Positions 26,026 to 35,180 of a stretch of DNA of 64,000 bases are shown piece after piece. Each line of letters begins with the position of its first letter. Within the stretch, counting starts at the first letter, position 1. This DNA comes from Fuscovulum ytuae (GTDB lineage Bacteria > Pseudomonadota > Alphaproteobacteria > Rhodobacterales > Rhodobacteraceae). The position numbers were made by a program, and so were the translations under genes. Below the pieces are notes generated by a model. It was not told the DNA's origin. It did no database searches and saw only the letters and a list, made by a program, of their open reading frames with translations. The stretch spans positions 868,001 to 932,000 of the forward strand of contig NZ_CP124535.1 in assembly GCF_029953595.1 (NCBI RefSeq). The letters are read 5' to 3'.

Positions 26026-27556
26026 GGCACGCCCTATCGCGATCCTTCTGGGGCTTGCCCTTTTGGTGCCCCAACCCTTGCAGGCGGAAGAGCCCCTATC
26101 CGCGATCGACTGGCTTTCGCAATCCGTGGCCCTGCCAGCCCCCCAGCCCGTTGATCCAGCACGGCCAACGTCCACGACGGGCGTCACACAAGGATCGGTC
26201 AATGTCACTGTGATCGGCGCGCCATCCGCCGATGCCGTGGGTCTGTTGCCGCCCAAGGTGACGGGTCTGCCCGCCAATCTCTGGGGGCCGGGTCGGGCAA
26301 AAGATATCGCGGCACTTCTGACTGCGGAACGTGTTGACAGCTTGCCTGCGCTGCGCGGCCTTTTGCTGACTGTTCTTCTGGCGGAATCGCTTCCTCCCGC
26401 CGATGCCGGGACAGCCGCGATATTGCTGACCGCACGGGTGGACAAGCTTCTTGATATGGGCGCCCTTGATCAGGCGCGGGCCTTGCTGGATGCGGCAGGG
26501 AGCCGCGACCCCGGTCTTTTCCGGCGCAGCTTTGACGTCGCCCTGCTGACCGGGGAAGAAGACCGGGGATGCCGCATCATGGTGGAATCGCCGGGCCTTG
26601 CCCCCACATTCCCCGCCCGCATCTTTTGCCTGGCACGCTCGGGCGACTGGAATGCCGCTGCGCTGACGCTGCGCACCGGGCAGGCTTTGGGCTATATCAC
26701 CGATGAAGAGGACGCGCTTCTGTCGCGCTTTCTCGACCCTGATCTCTTCGAAGGGGAACCGCCCCTGCCCAGCCCCGCACGGGTGACGCCCCTCGCGTGG
26801 CGGATGTTCGAGGCGATTGGCGAACCACTACCGACCATGACCCTTCCCATCGCCTTCGCCCATGCCGAATTGCGCCCTCAGGCCGGATGGAAGTCGCAGG
26901 TCGAGGCGGCCGAACGTCTGGCCCGTGCCGGGGCCATTTCGCCCAATGTCCTGCTTGGGCTTTATACAGAACGCCGTGCCGCTGCGTCGGGTGGGGTTTG
27001 GGATCGCGTTTCCGCCTTTCAACGCTTCGAGGCCGCTTTGAACAAGGGCGATCAGGATGCCATCGCCCGCATCCTGCCTGAAATCTGGGCCTTAATGACG
27101 GACCAAGAGCTTGAGGTGCCCTTCGCCGATCTTTATGGCCGCCGCCTCTCATCGATCCCCTTCACCGGTGAAGCCGGAGCGATTGCCTTCGCCGTGGGGC
27201 TTTTGTCGCCCGAATTCGACTCAGTCGCCGCAAACCACAAGCCCACCAACCCGCGCGAGGCGTTTCTCGTTGCGCTGGCCAAGGGCAACTTGGTCGGTCT
27301 GACCCCGCCAGACAGCCTTGCCCGTGCCATAGCCCCTGCCTTCCTTGGCCATGCCATCGAGTCGGACCTGCGCCAACTCGTGAATGAAGGCCGGATCGGC
27401 GAGGCGATCTTGATTGCCGTCGAAAAAATCGAACGTGGTGTGCAGGGCGATCTGGACGGGGTGACCGATGGCCTGTCCCTTCTGCGTGAGGTCGGCATGG
27501 AAAAGGCTGCCCGACGCGCCGCGCTTGAACTCGTCCTGCTGGAACGGCGGGGATGA
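26015..27556 (+). CDS. Exported or membrane-anchored protein of unknown function
   Basis: 513 residues with an N-terminal signal (IAILLGLALLVPQPLQA, cleavage about residue 24). A Pro-rich linker follows, then a long alpha-helical, Ala/Leu-rich body that resembles helical-repeat (TPR-like) proteins (DQARALLDAAGSRDPGLFRR; WNAAALTLRTGQALGY). No catalytic motif is visible. It overlaps both the small membrane protein (11 bases) and xerD (4 bases), so the three form one transcript; a scaffold role in the periplasm is conceivable but unproven. Confidence 0.75.
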   Translation: MPIEARPIAILLGLALLVPQPLQAEEPLSAIDWLSQSVALPAPQPVDPARPTSTTGVTQGSVNVTVIGAPSADAVGLLPPKVTGLPANLWGPGRAKDIAALLTAERVDSLPALRGLLLTVLLAESLPPADAGTAAILLTARVDKLLDMGALDQARALLDAAGSRDPGLFRRSFDVALLTGEEDRGCRIMVESPGLAPTFPARIFCLARSGDWNAAALTLRTGQALGYITDEEDALLSRFLDPDLFEGEPPLPSPARVTPLAWRMFEAIGEPLPTMTLPIAFAHAELRPQAGWKSQVEAAERLARAGAISPNVLLGLYTERRAAASGGVWDRVSAFQRFEAALNKGDQDAIARILPEIWALMTDQELEVPFADLYGRRLSSIPFTGEAGAIAFAVGLLSPEFDSVAANHKPTNPREAFLVALAKGNLVGLTPPDSLARAIAPAFLGHAIESDLRQLVNEGRIGEAILIAVEKIERGVQGDLDGVTDGLSLLREVGMEKAARRAALELVLLERRG

Positions 27557-28506
27557 CCGTGGCCCCGCGTGCAGACAGCCAATGGATTTCCACCTTTCTC
27601 GAAGCCGCCGCAGCCGAACGCGATGCCGCGCGTAACACAAGGCTGGCCTATGGGCGTGATCTGTCCGATGCGATGGGATGGCTGGCTCGGCAAGGAAAGG
27701 ATTTCGCCACCGCCTCGCGCGCGGATGTGGAAGCCTATATCGTGTCCTGCGAGGCAGAGGGCCTTTCGAAATCCACCCGCGCCCGCCGCTTGTCCGCCTT
27801 GCGCCAACTCTATCGCTTCGCGCATGAAGAAGGCTGGCGCGACGACAACCCCGCCTTGCGCATCAAGGGGCCGGGGGCGACCCAGCGGCTGCCGAAGACG
27901 TTAACAGAGGCAGAGGTGGACCGCCTTCTCGCCGCCGCCCGCGATCTGGGCCGCAGCCCCGAAGACCGACTGCGCAACCGCTGTCTTATGGAACTTCTTT
28001 ACGCCACTGGCTTGCGGGTTTCCGAACTTGTGTCGCTGCCTGTGGCCGCCGTCCGTGGAGACCCGCGCATGATCCTTGTCCGCGGAAAAGGCGGCAAGGA
28101 ACGCATGGTTCCCCTTTCCGCCCCCGCCCGCGCCGCGCTTGCCGAATGGCTGGCCACTTGGGACCGGATGGAAGACGCCGCGCGCCGCAAGGGTCGCCCC
28201 CCCTCTCGCCACCTTTTTCCCGGATCGGGCAGTGCGGGGCATCTGACGCGGCAGCATTTCCATCTACTGGTTAAGGACATGGCCGTGCAGGCGGGCCTGT
28301 CCCCATCGCGCGTGACCCCCCATATCCTGCGCCATGCCTTCGCCACCCATCTTCTGGCAGGCGGGGCCGATCTGCGCGTCATCCAGACTTTGCTGGGCCA
28401 TGCCGATGTGGCCACGACAGAAATTTACACCCATGTCCTTGACGAACACCTCAAGGAACTGGTGCTGGAACATCACCCCCTCGCCCGCGTATCGCCTAAG
28501 GCTTGA
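27553..28506 (+). CDS. xerD: Tyrosine recombinase XerD
   Basis: 317 residues. The N-terminal SAM-like core-binding domain covers about 8-100. The catalytic domain has Arg155 (ATGLRVSEL), Lys182 (GKGGKERMVP), His257-xx-Arg260 (HILRHAFATHLL), His283 (LLGHADVATT) and nucleophile Tyr292 (EIYTHV), a complete set. With XerC it resolves chromosome dimers at dif. XerD rather than XerC is chosen for its position after aroK and its sequence style; a mix-up is possible. Confidence 0.88.
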   Translation: MTVAPRADSQWISTFLEAAAAERDAARNTRLAYGRDLSDAMGWLARQGKDFATASRADVEAYIVSCEAEGLSKSTRARRLSALRQLYRFAHEEGWRDDNPALRIKGPGATQRLPKTLTEAEVDRLLAAARDLGRSPEDRLRNRCLMELLYATGLRVSELVSLPVAAVRGDPRMILVRGKGGKERMVPLSAPARAALAEWLATWDRMEDAARRKGRPPSRHLFPGSGSAGHLTRQHFHLLVKDMAVQAGLSPSRVTPHILRHAFATHLLAGGADLRVIQTLLGHADVATTEIYTHVLDEHLKELVLEHHPLARVSPKA

Positions 28507-28558
28507 GCCTGCCGTCATCCTTGACCATGATGCCCGCGCAACAAGAAACGGACCTTCC

Positions 28559-29875
28559 ATGACACTCGATGCCGCCTTCTGGATCACGGCACTGGCAATC
28601 CTTGTGCTGCTTTGCACTTCGGCCTTCTTTTCCGGGTCGGAAACGGCGCTAACGGCATCGTCCCGCGGCAAGCTCAAGGCGCAGGCCGATAAGGGGTCGC
28701 GCGGTGCCGCCATAGCAATGGGGGTGACCGAAGACAGCGAACGCATGATCGGGGCGCTTCTTCTGGGCAATAACATCGTCAATATCCTTGCCGCCTCGCT
28801 TGCCACTGCGCTGTTCACCCGGCTCTTCGGGGATTCGGGCGTCGCCTTGGCCACCTTGGTGATGACGGCGCTGGTTCTCGTCTTTGGCGAGGTGCTCCCC
28901 AAGACCTTGGCCATCACCTTCCCCGAACCTGTGGCCAGCCGGGTTGCACCGGTGATCCGGTTGATGATCATCGTCTTCTCGCCTGTCATCACCATCGTGC
29001 GCGCTCTTGTCCGGGTGATCCTGCGGAGTTTCGGCGTCACCGGCAATGAAGAGGGCCGTCTAACAGCGATGCGCGAAGAGATCGCGGGAACCATCGCCTT
29101 GGGCCATTCCGAAGGCGCAGTGGAAAAGGATGCGCGCGACCGCCTTCTCGGCGCGCTCGACCTGACCCATCGCACGGTGGATGAAATCATGCGCCACCGT
29201 CGGCAGATCGAGATGATCAATGCCGATGACACGCCCGAAAAGATTCTGACACAGGCGCTGGCCTCCCCCTATACCCGCCTGCCGATCTTCCGCGAAAGCG
29301 ATGACAACATCCTTGGCGTCATCCATGCCAAGGACCTTCTGCGCGAGGTGGATCGTCTGGTGCGCGGCGATGGTGAGGGCAATATCGGCAACCTCTCCGA
29401 TCTCGATATCGTCAAGGTTGCCATGAAACCCTATTTCATCCCCGAGACGACGACGCTTGACGAACAGATGCGCGAATTCCTGAAACGGCGCACCCATTTC
29501 GCCTTGGTGGTGGATGAATATGGCGCGCTCCAAGGATTGATCACGCTGGAAGACATCCTTGAAGAGATCGTTGGCGAAATTACCGACGAATTCGATGTTG
29601 TGGCCAAGGATGGCGGCCTGTCTCAGGTCGAAGGCGGCGATTACATCGTCGATGGGGCCATGACGATCCGAGACCTGAATCGTGCGATGGATTGGACCTT
29701 GCCCGATGACGAGGCCAACACCATCGCCGGCCTTGTGATCCACGAGGCGCAGATGATCCCAGCAGAGGGGCAGGCCTTCATCTTCCACGGCTTCCGCTTC
29801 GAAGTGGTCCAAAAGCGCGAAAACCGCATTACACGCCTGAGGCTGCGCGCAATAGAACGCGCGCAGGCACATTAG
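28559..29875 (+). CDS. HlyC/CorC-family (CNNM-type) transport protein
   Basis: 438 residues. The N-terminal DUF21/CNNM membrane domain has about four helices ([23 protein letters not shown]). Two CBS domains follow ([18 protein letters not shown]... [47 protein letters not shown]). The C-terminal CorC_HlyC domain ([19 protein letters not shown]... [13 protein letters not shown]) completes the family layout. Members export or sense magnesium or cobalt. It starts 52 bases after xerD and its stop overlaps the convergent ATPase gene by 4 bases. Confidence 0.9.
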   Translation: MTLDAAFWITALAILVLLCTSAFFSGSETALTASSRGKLKAQADKGSRGAAIAMGVTEDSERMIGALLLGNNIVNILAASLATALFTRLFGDSGVALATLVMTALVLVFGEVLPKTLAITFPEPVASRVAPVIRLMIIVFSPVITIVRALVRVILRSFGVTGNEEGRLTAMREEIAGTIALGHSEGAVEKDARDRLLGALDLTHRTVDEIMRHRRQIEMINADDTPEKILTQALASPYTRLPIFRESDDNILGVIHAKDLLREVDRLVRGDGEGNIGNLSDLDIVKVAMKPYFIPETTTLDEQMREFLKRRTHFALVVDEYGALQGLITLEDILEEIVGEITDEFDVVAKDGGLSQVEGGDYIVDGAMTIRDLNRAMDWTLPDDEANTIAGLVIHEAQMIPAEGQAFIFHGFRFEVVQKRENRITRLRLRAIERAQAH

Positions 29876-31440
29876 CGGCTGCGGAACAACGACCCAAGGA
29901 TACCTCGCACCACCGCCTGACCCGACTTCGTCCCCAATTGCCGGGCAAAACTCTTGGCGAAGGCGGTGCCGATGGAATCGCTTCGGCTGCTTGTGGTGCG
30001 GCGCGCGGCGGGTGCCTCTTCTTGGTCCGGATCATAGCGGCGGGCGCGGCGATAGCCGTCATCCTTCTCTGAGGATGCGGCGCGATCCCAAGGGGAAGGC
30101 GCGGGCGTGGCCGCTTCGCCTGCAGCACGGGCCGCAGCCTCGGCCCGCGCACGCAGCTTTTCATAGGCGCTCTCGCGGTCGACAACCGTGTCGTATTTCC
30201 CCTTCAGAGGTGATTGCACCATCAACTGCGCCCGTAAGGCCGGATCGATCGGCCCTAACTGACTGCTGGGCGGGCGGATCAGCGTCCGCTCCACAATGCC
30301 CGGAATGCCCTTGTTTTCTAGCATCGAGGTCACCGCCTCGCCCGTGCCGACATCGCGTATCGCCTCTTCCGTGGCAAAACGCGGGTTGGGCCGATAGGTT
30401 TCGGCCGCAAGCCGCAGATCCTTTTGATCCTTGGCCGTGAAAGCGCGCAGCGCGTGCTGCACCCGGTTGCCCAACTGCCCAAGGATGTTTTCCGGCACAT
30501 CAGCCGGGTTTTGGGTGATGAAATAAACCCCAACCCCCTTAGAGCGGATCAGCCGCGCCACTTGCTCTACCTTCGAAATCAGCGCTTTGGGCGCGTCAGA
30601 AAACAGAAGATGCGCCTCATCGAAAAAGAAAACGAGCTTGGGCTTTTCCGGGTCTCCCACTTCAGGCAGCGTTTCGAACAGTTCGGACAAAAGCCACAGC
30701 AGGAAGGTCGCATAAAGCCGGGGCGAATTCATCAAACGGTCAGCCGCAAGGATATTGATCCGCCCAGCCCCACTCGCATCCACAAGCATCAGGTCGCCAA
30801 GGTCCAGCGCTGGTTCGCCAAAGAACTTCGCGCCTCCTTCGTTTTCCAGCACCAGCAACCGCCGCTGGATTGCCCCAATGGATGCCGTCGCGACAAGGCC
30901 ATAGCGGGTGGATATTGCCTCGGAATTCTCACCGATAAAAACCAGCAGCGCCTGAAGGTCTTTCATATCCAACAGCGGCAGACCCTCTTCATCCGCCAAC
31001 CGGAAGGCCACATTCAGAACGCCTTCCTGCGCCTCGCTCAGTTCCAGAAGGCGCGACAGAAGCAACGGCCCCATCTCCGCAACGGTCGCCCGGATGGGAT
31101 GGCCCTTTTCGCCAAACATATCCCAGAAGGTGACTGGAAAACTGCGATAGGTCAGCTGAAGTCCGATCTTGGCCGCCCGCTCCATGAAGGGCGTATGCAG
31201 TTTATGCGCATCGGTCCCTGCTGCCGCCAGACCGGACAGATCACCCTTCACATCCGCCATGAACACTGGCACGCCCGCCGCCGAAAACCCTTCGGCCAAA
31301 ATCTGCAACGTCACCGTCTTGCCCGTCCCCGTCGCACCCGCAATGAGCCCATGACGATTGGCATATTTCAGCAAAAGCTGTTGTGGCAAAGCATAGGCAT
31401 CACCTCCGCCCCCCACAAAGATGCTTGGCTGATCCGTCAT
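29872..31440 (-). CDS. HerA-type ATPase, DUF853 family
   Basis: 522 residues. Walker A GATGTGKT (35-42) and Walker [15 protein letters not shown] (about 268-281) belong to the HerA/FtsK-like ATPase group. Family strings include [26 protein letters not shown] and [20 protein letters not shown]. The C-terminal ~90 residues are charged and Ala/Arg-rich. The molecular role of DUF853 proteins is not established, though HerA relatives are DNA translocases. ATG at 31440 was chosen because the upstream 40 codons are atypical. Confidence 0.88.
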   Translation of the reverse strand: MTDQPSIFVGGGGDAYALPQQLLLKYANRHGLIAGATGTGKTVTLQILAEGFSAAGVPVFMADVKGDLSGLAAAGTDAHKLHTPFMERAAKIGLQLTYRSFPVTFWDMFGEKGHPIRATVAEMGPLLLSRLLELSEAQEGVLNVAFRLADEEGLPLLDMKDLQALLVFIGENSEAISTRYGLVATASIGAIQRRLLVLENEGGAKFFGEPALDLGDLMLVDASGAGRINILAADRLMNSPRLYATFLLWLLSELFETLPEVGDPEKPKLVFFFDEAHLLFSDAPKALISKVEQVARLIRSKGVGVYFITQNPADVPENILGQLGNRVQHALRAFTAKDQKDLRLAAETYRPNPRFATEEAIRDVGTGEAVTSMLENKGIPGIVERTLIRPPSSQLGPIDPALRAQLMVQSPLKGKYDTVVDRESAYEKLRARAEAAARAAGEAATPAPSPWDRAASSEKDDGYRRARRYDPDQEEAPAARRTTSSRSDSIGTAFAKSFARQLGTKSGQAVVRGILGSLFRSR

Positions 31441-31652
31441 GTGATACCCCTTCCCACCTGTACCGCCACCCTCGCTGCAACGGCCCCATAGTCGCAAGAT
31501 ACATGCTTCGTTCGGGCTTTCCAGCCTTCCGGCACCCAAAGCCGCCCCCTTAGCCTTCAAAGATCAATGGGGCGTCAGCGCGTGTTAAAGTTTTGACCGA
31601 AAGGACGAAAATTCCCCAATGTTTTCAGGCAAAGAGTTGTTCAGATTCCCTG

Positions 31653-31680
31653 TTGACGGGCCACGCAATCCCGCTTAGCG
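31653..31680 (+). promoter_or_regulatory. Candidate promoter of an orphan short transcript
   Basis: TTGACG (31653-31658), 16 bp, TTAGCG (31675-31680). Transcription would start about 7-8 bases later, at or next to the ATG at 31688. The rest of the gap from 31441 to 31652 holds nothing I can identify. Confidence 0.4.
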
Positions 31681-31687
31681 TCCCGTC

Positions 31688-31756
31688 ATGAAGTCGGCCA
31701 GTCCGACAGGGAGCAAAAAATAATATAGCGAAGGGCCGGGCAACCGGCCCTTTTCT
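31688..31756 (+). ncRNA. Candidate ~70-nt transcript with an 11-codon, probably leaderless ORF
   Basis: Between promoter and terminator lies ATG AAG TCG ... AAA AAA TAA (31688-31723), encoding MKSASPTGSKK, a basic 11-residue peptide with no stop before its end. The same RNA can fold a small GTCGG/CCGAC hairpin (about 31693-31707). No other gene uses the terminator at 31731-31756. It could be a micro-peptide mRNA, a regulatory RNA, or both. Evidence is positional only. Confidence 0.4.
31731..31756 (+). terminator. Terminator with no annotated gene upstream
   Basis: AAGGGCCGG, loop GCAA, CCGGCCCTT then TTCTTTT. A strong stem and U-rich tail; the nearest plus-strand gene upstream ends 1.8 kb earlier, and the gene in between is on the minus strand. 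Confidence 0.8.
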
Positions 31757-31874
31757 TTTGCGCCTGTCCTCTCCTCCCAGTCGCTGCGCCAAGCCTTGCC
31801 CATCACGCGAATGGGGCCTGACAGTTTGCCCCCGTCATGCTAAGGCCCGCCTCAAATCACATGAGGTTGGACCT

Positions 31875-32507
31875 ATGTCATTGCTCTCTCTTCCCCGTAG
31901 CGCATCCTTTGCCCTTACGCTTGGTCTGACGCTGCTTGGCGGCAGCCTTGCCTTGGCGCAGGAAACCACCGATGCCCCGGTGGCCGATGCCGCATCCCCT
32001 GAGGGCCTGTCGATGGGCCAAAGCCCGGCTGAAGGTCCGGGGTCCACCTATGTGAAAGAAGCTTTCAGCGATTGGGAACTACGCTGCATCCGCGTCGAAA
32101 GTGGCGCTGAACCTTGCCAGCTTTATCAACTTTTGAAAGACGGTCAGGGCACCTCTGTTGCCGAGATCGGCCTCTTCTCATTGCCCGAAGGCGGCGAGGC
32201 GGCGGCAGGCGCGACCATCATCGTCCCGCTGGAAACCTTGCTGACGCAGGGCCTGCGCCTTGGCATCGATGCGGCGCAGCCCAAGATCTATCCCTTCACC
32301 TTCTGCTCGCAGGTTGGCTGCGTTGCACGCGTGGGCTTCACCGCCGAAGAGGTGGAAGCCTTCCGCAAAGGCAACAAGGCCGTGCTGACAATCGTGCCCG
32401 CCGTCGCGCCGGATCAGACCGTTTCGCTTGACGTGTCGCTGGCAGGTTTCACCGCTGGGTTTGAGGCCGTGAAAGCCACCCTTGCCGAAGAGGCCCCGGC
32501 GCCATAA
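31875..32507 (+). CDS. Invasion-associated locus B (IalB) family exported protein
   Basis: 210 residues: signal peptide (FALTLGLTLLGGSLALA, cleavage near residue 29) and the IalB domain. The domain has paired cysteines (LRCIRVESGAEPCQLYQ and FCSQVGCVARVGF) typical of this periplasmic family. In Bartonella IalB is tied to host-cell invasion, but free-living Rhodobacteraceae carry several members of unknown role. The start at 31875 follows GAGG; longer starts give no signal peptide. Confidence 0.88.
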   Translation: MSLLSLPRSASFALTLGLTLLGGSLALAQETTDAPVADAASPEGLSMGQSPAEGPGSTYVKEAFSDWELRCIRVESGAEPCQLYQLLKDGQGTSVAEIGLFSLPEGGEAAAGATIIVPLETLLTQGLRLGIDAAQPKIYPFTFCSQVGCVARVGFTAEEVEAFRKGNKAVLTIVPAVAPDQTVSLDVSLAGFTAGFEAVKATLAEEAPAP

Positions 32508-32533
32508 CTCACGACTTTCCGTAAATCAGGGAT

Positions 32534-32560
32534 GGCGCGCCGTTGGCTTGGCGCGCCTTT
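32534..32560 (+). terminator. Terminator of the ialB-type gene
   Basis: GGCGCGCC, loop GTTGGCTT, GGCGCGCC then TTT. Because each arm is itself a palindrome, the element could also pair as two small stems; short U run. Confidence 0.6.
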
Positions 32561-32571
32561 CTCATGCCGGC

Positions 32572-33768
32572 CTAAGGCCGAGCCAAGACCAGCACCGCAT
32601 TCAGCCCTCCGAAGGCAAAGCTGTTCGACACGGCCACCCCAACCTCGGCCTTCCGCGCCACATTGGGCACCACATCCAGATCGCAATCAGGATCCTGCGC
32701 TTCGAACCCAATGGTCGGCGGCAGCACCCCATCCTGCAACGCCAAAAGACAGGCCAAAACCTCAATCGCCCCCGTCGCGCCCATGGCATGCCCATGCATC
32801 GCTTTGGTCGAACTCACAGGCGGTGGGGCAGTGCCAAAGACTGCACGGATCGCGGCGGCCTCTGTCCGGTCATTTGCCGCCGTTCCGGTGCCATGGGCGT
32901 TGATATATCCCACCGTCTCCGGGGAAATCCCGGCATCGGCCAAAGCCGCGCGCATCGCCTGCTCTGCCCCCGACTGAGAAGGCGCAACCAGATCGCCTGC
33001 ATCCGAAGTCATGGCAAAACCGATCACCTCGGCAAGGATGGGCGCCCCCCGCGCCAAGGCCGCTTCGCGTTCTTCCAGAACGAAGACCGCCGCCCCCTCG
33101 CCCTGCACCATGCCGTCCCGCGTCAGGCTGAACGGTCGGCAGGCGCGTTCAGACATGACGCGCAGCCCTTCCCATGCCTTGATCCCGCCAAAGCACAGCA
33201 TTGCCTCTGCCCCACCAGCCAGCATCGCCCGCGCAGCACCGCTACGGATCAGGTGACAGGCCAATCCGATGGCGTGATTGCCGCTGGCACAAGCCGAGGA
33301 CAAGGCAAAGACCGGCCCGCGCAGTCCATACGCCATCGACATCTGCCCTGCCGCCGCATTGGGCATCAGCTTCGGCACTGTCAGGGGTGCGACGCGGTTC
33401 TTTCCCTCGGCATAGACCGCGCGATAGGCGGCGTCCGATGTGCCAAGACCACCGCCAGAGGTTCCGATGATCGCACCACAATCATGGCCCTGACCAACCT
33501 CCAGCCCCGATTGCGCCATCGCCTGCGCCGCCGCCACCAGCGCAAATTGCGCGAAACGGTCGGTCGAAGCCAATTGCGCCCGCGTCAAATGCTGCGCCGC
33601 ATCCCATCCGGTAACTGCGGCCCCGATACGCACGGACAGCCGTTCCACATCCTGCATCTGCAACGGGGCAATGCCGCATCGCCCCGCCGCCAAGGCGGCA
33701 AGCGTGCCCGAGACATCATGGGCCAGTGCATTCACCGTCCCCGCGCCGGTCACAACCACGCGCCTCAT
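32572..33768 (-). CDS. Beta-ketoacyl-ACP synthase II-type, lipid-A-associated
   Basis: 398 residues with the full KAS II set: nucleophile Cys160 (LSSACASGN), His292 (NAHGTGT), Lys322 and His327 (GHAMGATG), and the final SFAFGGLNA loop. It extends acyl chains on an acyl carrier protein. It is distinct from the fabF at 55349-56611. It overlaps a dedicated acp gene by 4 bases, with an lpxD gene just upstream. Inference: it makes a special acyl chain for lipid A, as FabF1/FabF2 do beside AcpXL in rhizobia. Confidence 0.88.
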   Translation of the reverse strand: MRRVVVTGAGTVNALAHDVSGTLAALAAGRCGIAPLQMQDVERLSVRIGAAVTGWDAAQHLTRAQLASTDRFAQFALVAAAQAMAQSGLEVGQGHDCGAIIGTSGGGLGTSDAAYRAVYAEGKNRVAPLTVPKLMPNAAAGQMSMAYGLRGPVFALSSACASGNHAIGLACHLIRSGAARAMLAGGAEAMLCFGGIKAWEGLRVMSERACRPFSLTRDGMVQGEGAAVFVLEEREAALARGAPILAEVIGFAMTSDAGDLVAPSQSGAEQAMRAALADAGISPETVGYINAHGTGTAANDRTEAAAIRAVFGTAPPPVSSTKAMHGHAMGATGAIEVLACLLALQDGVLPPTIGFEAQDPDCDLDVVPNVARKAEVGVAVSNSFAFGGLNAVLVLARP

Positions 33769-34025
33769 GTAACTTTCTGCGCCAGAAGTTCCTCTACCGC
33801 AGCCACGATGCTTCCCACGGTCGAGATGTCGAAACGCCCCTCATTCGGGTCGTTGGCGTTGAAGGGGATGGAAATGTCAAAGACCTCTTCCATCGCGAAG
33901 ATGGCTTCGACCATGGCCAAGGAATCGACGCCCAACTCTGACAGACTGCTCTGCATCGTCACATCCGCAGGGGCCAGCACCGCCTTTTCGGCGATGATCG
34001 CGATAACTCTGTCGCGCACCTCCAT
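33765..34025 (-). CDS. Dedicated acyl carrier protein, AcpXL-like
   Basis: 86 residues, with phosphopantetheine serine Ser35 in LGVDSLAMVE. It differs from the housekeeping acpP (57770-58003) by an insert FNANDPNEGRFD after the third helix and a longer C-terminus, features shared with the specialised AcpXL of rhizobia. It lies 9 bases after lpxD and overlaps the ketosynthase by 4, so the three are one transcript. The acyl chain carried is unknown. Confidence 0.85.
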   Translation of the reverse strand: MEVRDRVIAIIAEKAVLAPADVTMQSSLSELGVDSLAMVEAIFAMEEVFDISIPFNANDPNEGRFDISTVGSIVAAVEELLAQKVT

Positions 34026-34034
34026 CGCCGCCTC

Positions 34035-35144
34035 CTACGCGTCTTCTTCCCCGGACTGATCCGGGCGCGGGGCAAGCACGATCCGCTCTAATTCCACCAC
34101 GCGGGCGGCAAGGCGCGGCAAGCGCCGCAGGGCCTTTTGCATCTCAACATGCGTTTCCATCTTCACGGCCGGATAGCCCAAAAGAACCCGTCCCGCCGGT
34201 GCATTGGTGAAAATCTTCGTTGCACCGCCTGCAATCACGTCATTGCCCACAAAGATATTGTCATTTACCCCGCATTGCCCGCCCATCACCACCCGATCAC
34301 CGATCCGGGCCGATCCGGCGATGCCCACCTGACCGCACAACAGGCAATCCCGCCCGACCTGCACATTATGCCCAATATGCACAAGGTTATCGAGCTTGGT
34401 CCCCGACCCGATCACCGTATCGCGTATGGTGCCCCGATCAATGCAGACATTGGCCCCCAATTCCACATCATCACCCAATGTGACCGCCCCAAGCGAATGA
34501 ATCCGGGTCCAGCTTTGGGCTGTGAACCCTGTCCTCTCACCCAATGTTTCGCGGATTTCCTCGACCCCTGATTTTTCGGGCGTCACGAATGAAAATCCAT
34601 CAGCGCCCACGACTGCACCGGGCTGGCAGATGAACCGATCCCCGATGGTGACCCCCGCACCGATCCGCGCGCCTTGCAGGATCAGGGCATCCGCCCCGAT
34701 CCGCACCCCTTCCGCGATGGACACATGCGATGCGATCCGCGCGCCTTTCCCGATCATCACCCCCGCACCAATGGTGACAAAAGGTCCAATCGCCGCGCCT
34801 TCGCCGATTTCTGCCGAAGGATCGATCACCGTCATCGGATGGAGACCCGGCGCAATCATCGGACCGGGGTCCATCATCACGCTCAGCCCCGCCATCGCCA
34901 GCCGTCCGCGCGGCGCAAAGATCGCGGCCTTTAGGCCCAGACCCTGCCAATCCGCCCCCGGCCATAAAAGCGCAGCCCGCGCCTGCCCTTTCGCCAGACC
35001 CGGCGCGTATTTTGGGTCCATCGCAAGTGCAAGTGCATCCGGCCCCGCCATCTGCGGCTCTGCCGCGCGGCCCACCACAATATCAAGATCACCCACCGCT
35101 TCAGCGCCAAGGGCTGCTGCGATATCGCGGATCGTGTGGGCCAT
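34035..35144 (-). CDS. lpxD: UDP-3-O-acylglucosamine N-acyltransferase (LpxD-type)
   Basis: 369 residues. An N-terminal uridine-binding domain precedes a left-handed beta helix of hexapeptide repeats (IDPSAEIGEGAAIGPFVTIG onward). The catalytic histidine lies in LDNLVHIGHNVQVG, and a C-terminal helix follows. It adds the N-linked hydroxyacyl chain to the lipid A precursor from an acyl-ACP. It sits first in an operon with its own ACP and ketosynthase rather than in the usual bamA-lpxD-fabZ-lpxA group. It may be the only LpxD or a second copy; the window cannot tell. Confidence 0.88.
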   Translation of the reverse strand: MAHTIRDIAAALGAEAVGDLDIVVGRAAEPQMAGPDALALAMDPKYAPGLAKGQARAALLWPGADWQGLGLKAAIFAPRGRLAMAGLSVMMDPGPMIAPGLHPMTVIDPSAEIGEGAAIGPFVTIGAGVMIGKGARIASHVSIAEGVRIGADALILQGARIGAGVTIGDRFICQPGAVVGADGFSFVTPEKSGVEEIRETLGERTGFTAQSWTRIHSLGAVTLGDDVELGANVCIDRGTIRDTVIGSGTKLDNLVHIGHNVQVGRDCLLCGQVGIAGSARIGDRVVMGGQCGVNDNIFVGNDVIAGGATKIFTNAPAGRVLLGYPAVKMETHVEMQKALRRLPRLAARVVELERIVLAPRPDQSGEEDA

Positions 35145-35180
35145 GATAAAGGTCTCCGGTCGGGCATTCTGCCCAAGGGA

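Noticed and set aside
32482-34059. Plus-strand frame of 525 codons opposite the ketosynthase and ACP
   Set aside because: Antisense shadow; all catalytic residues of the ketosynthase are on the minus strand.
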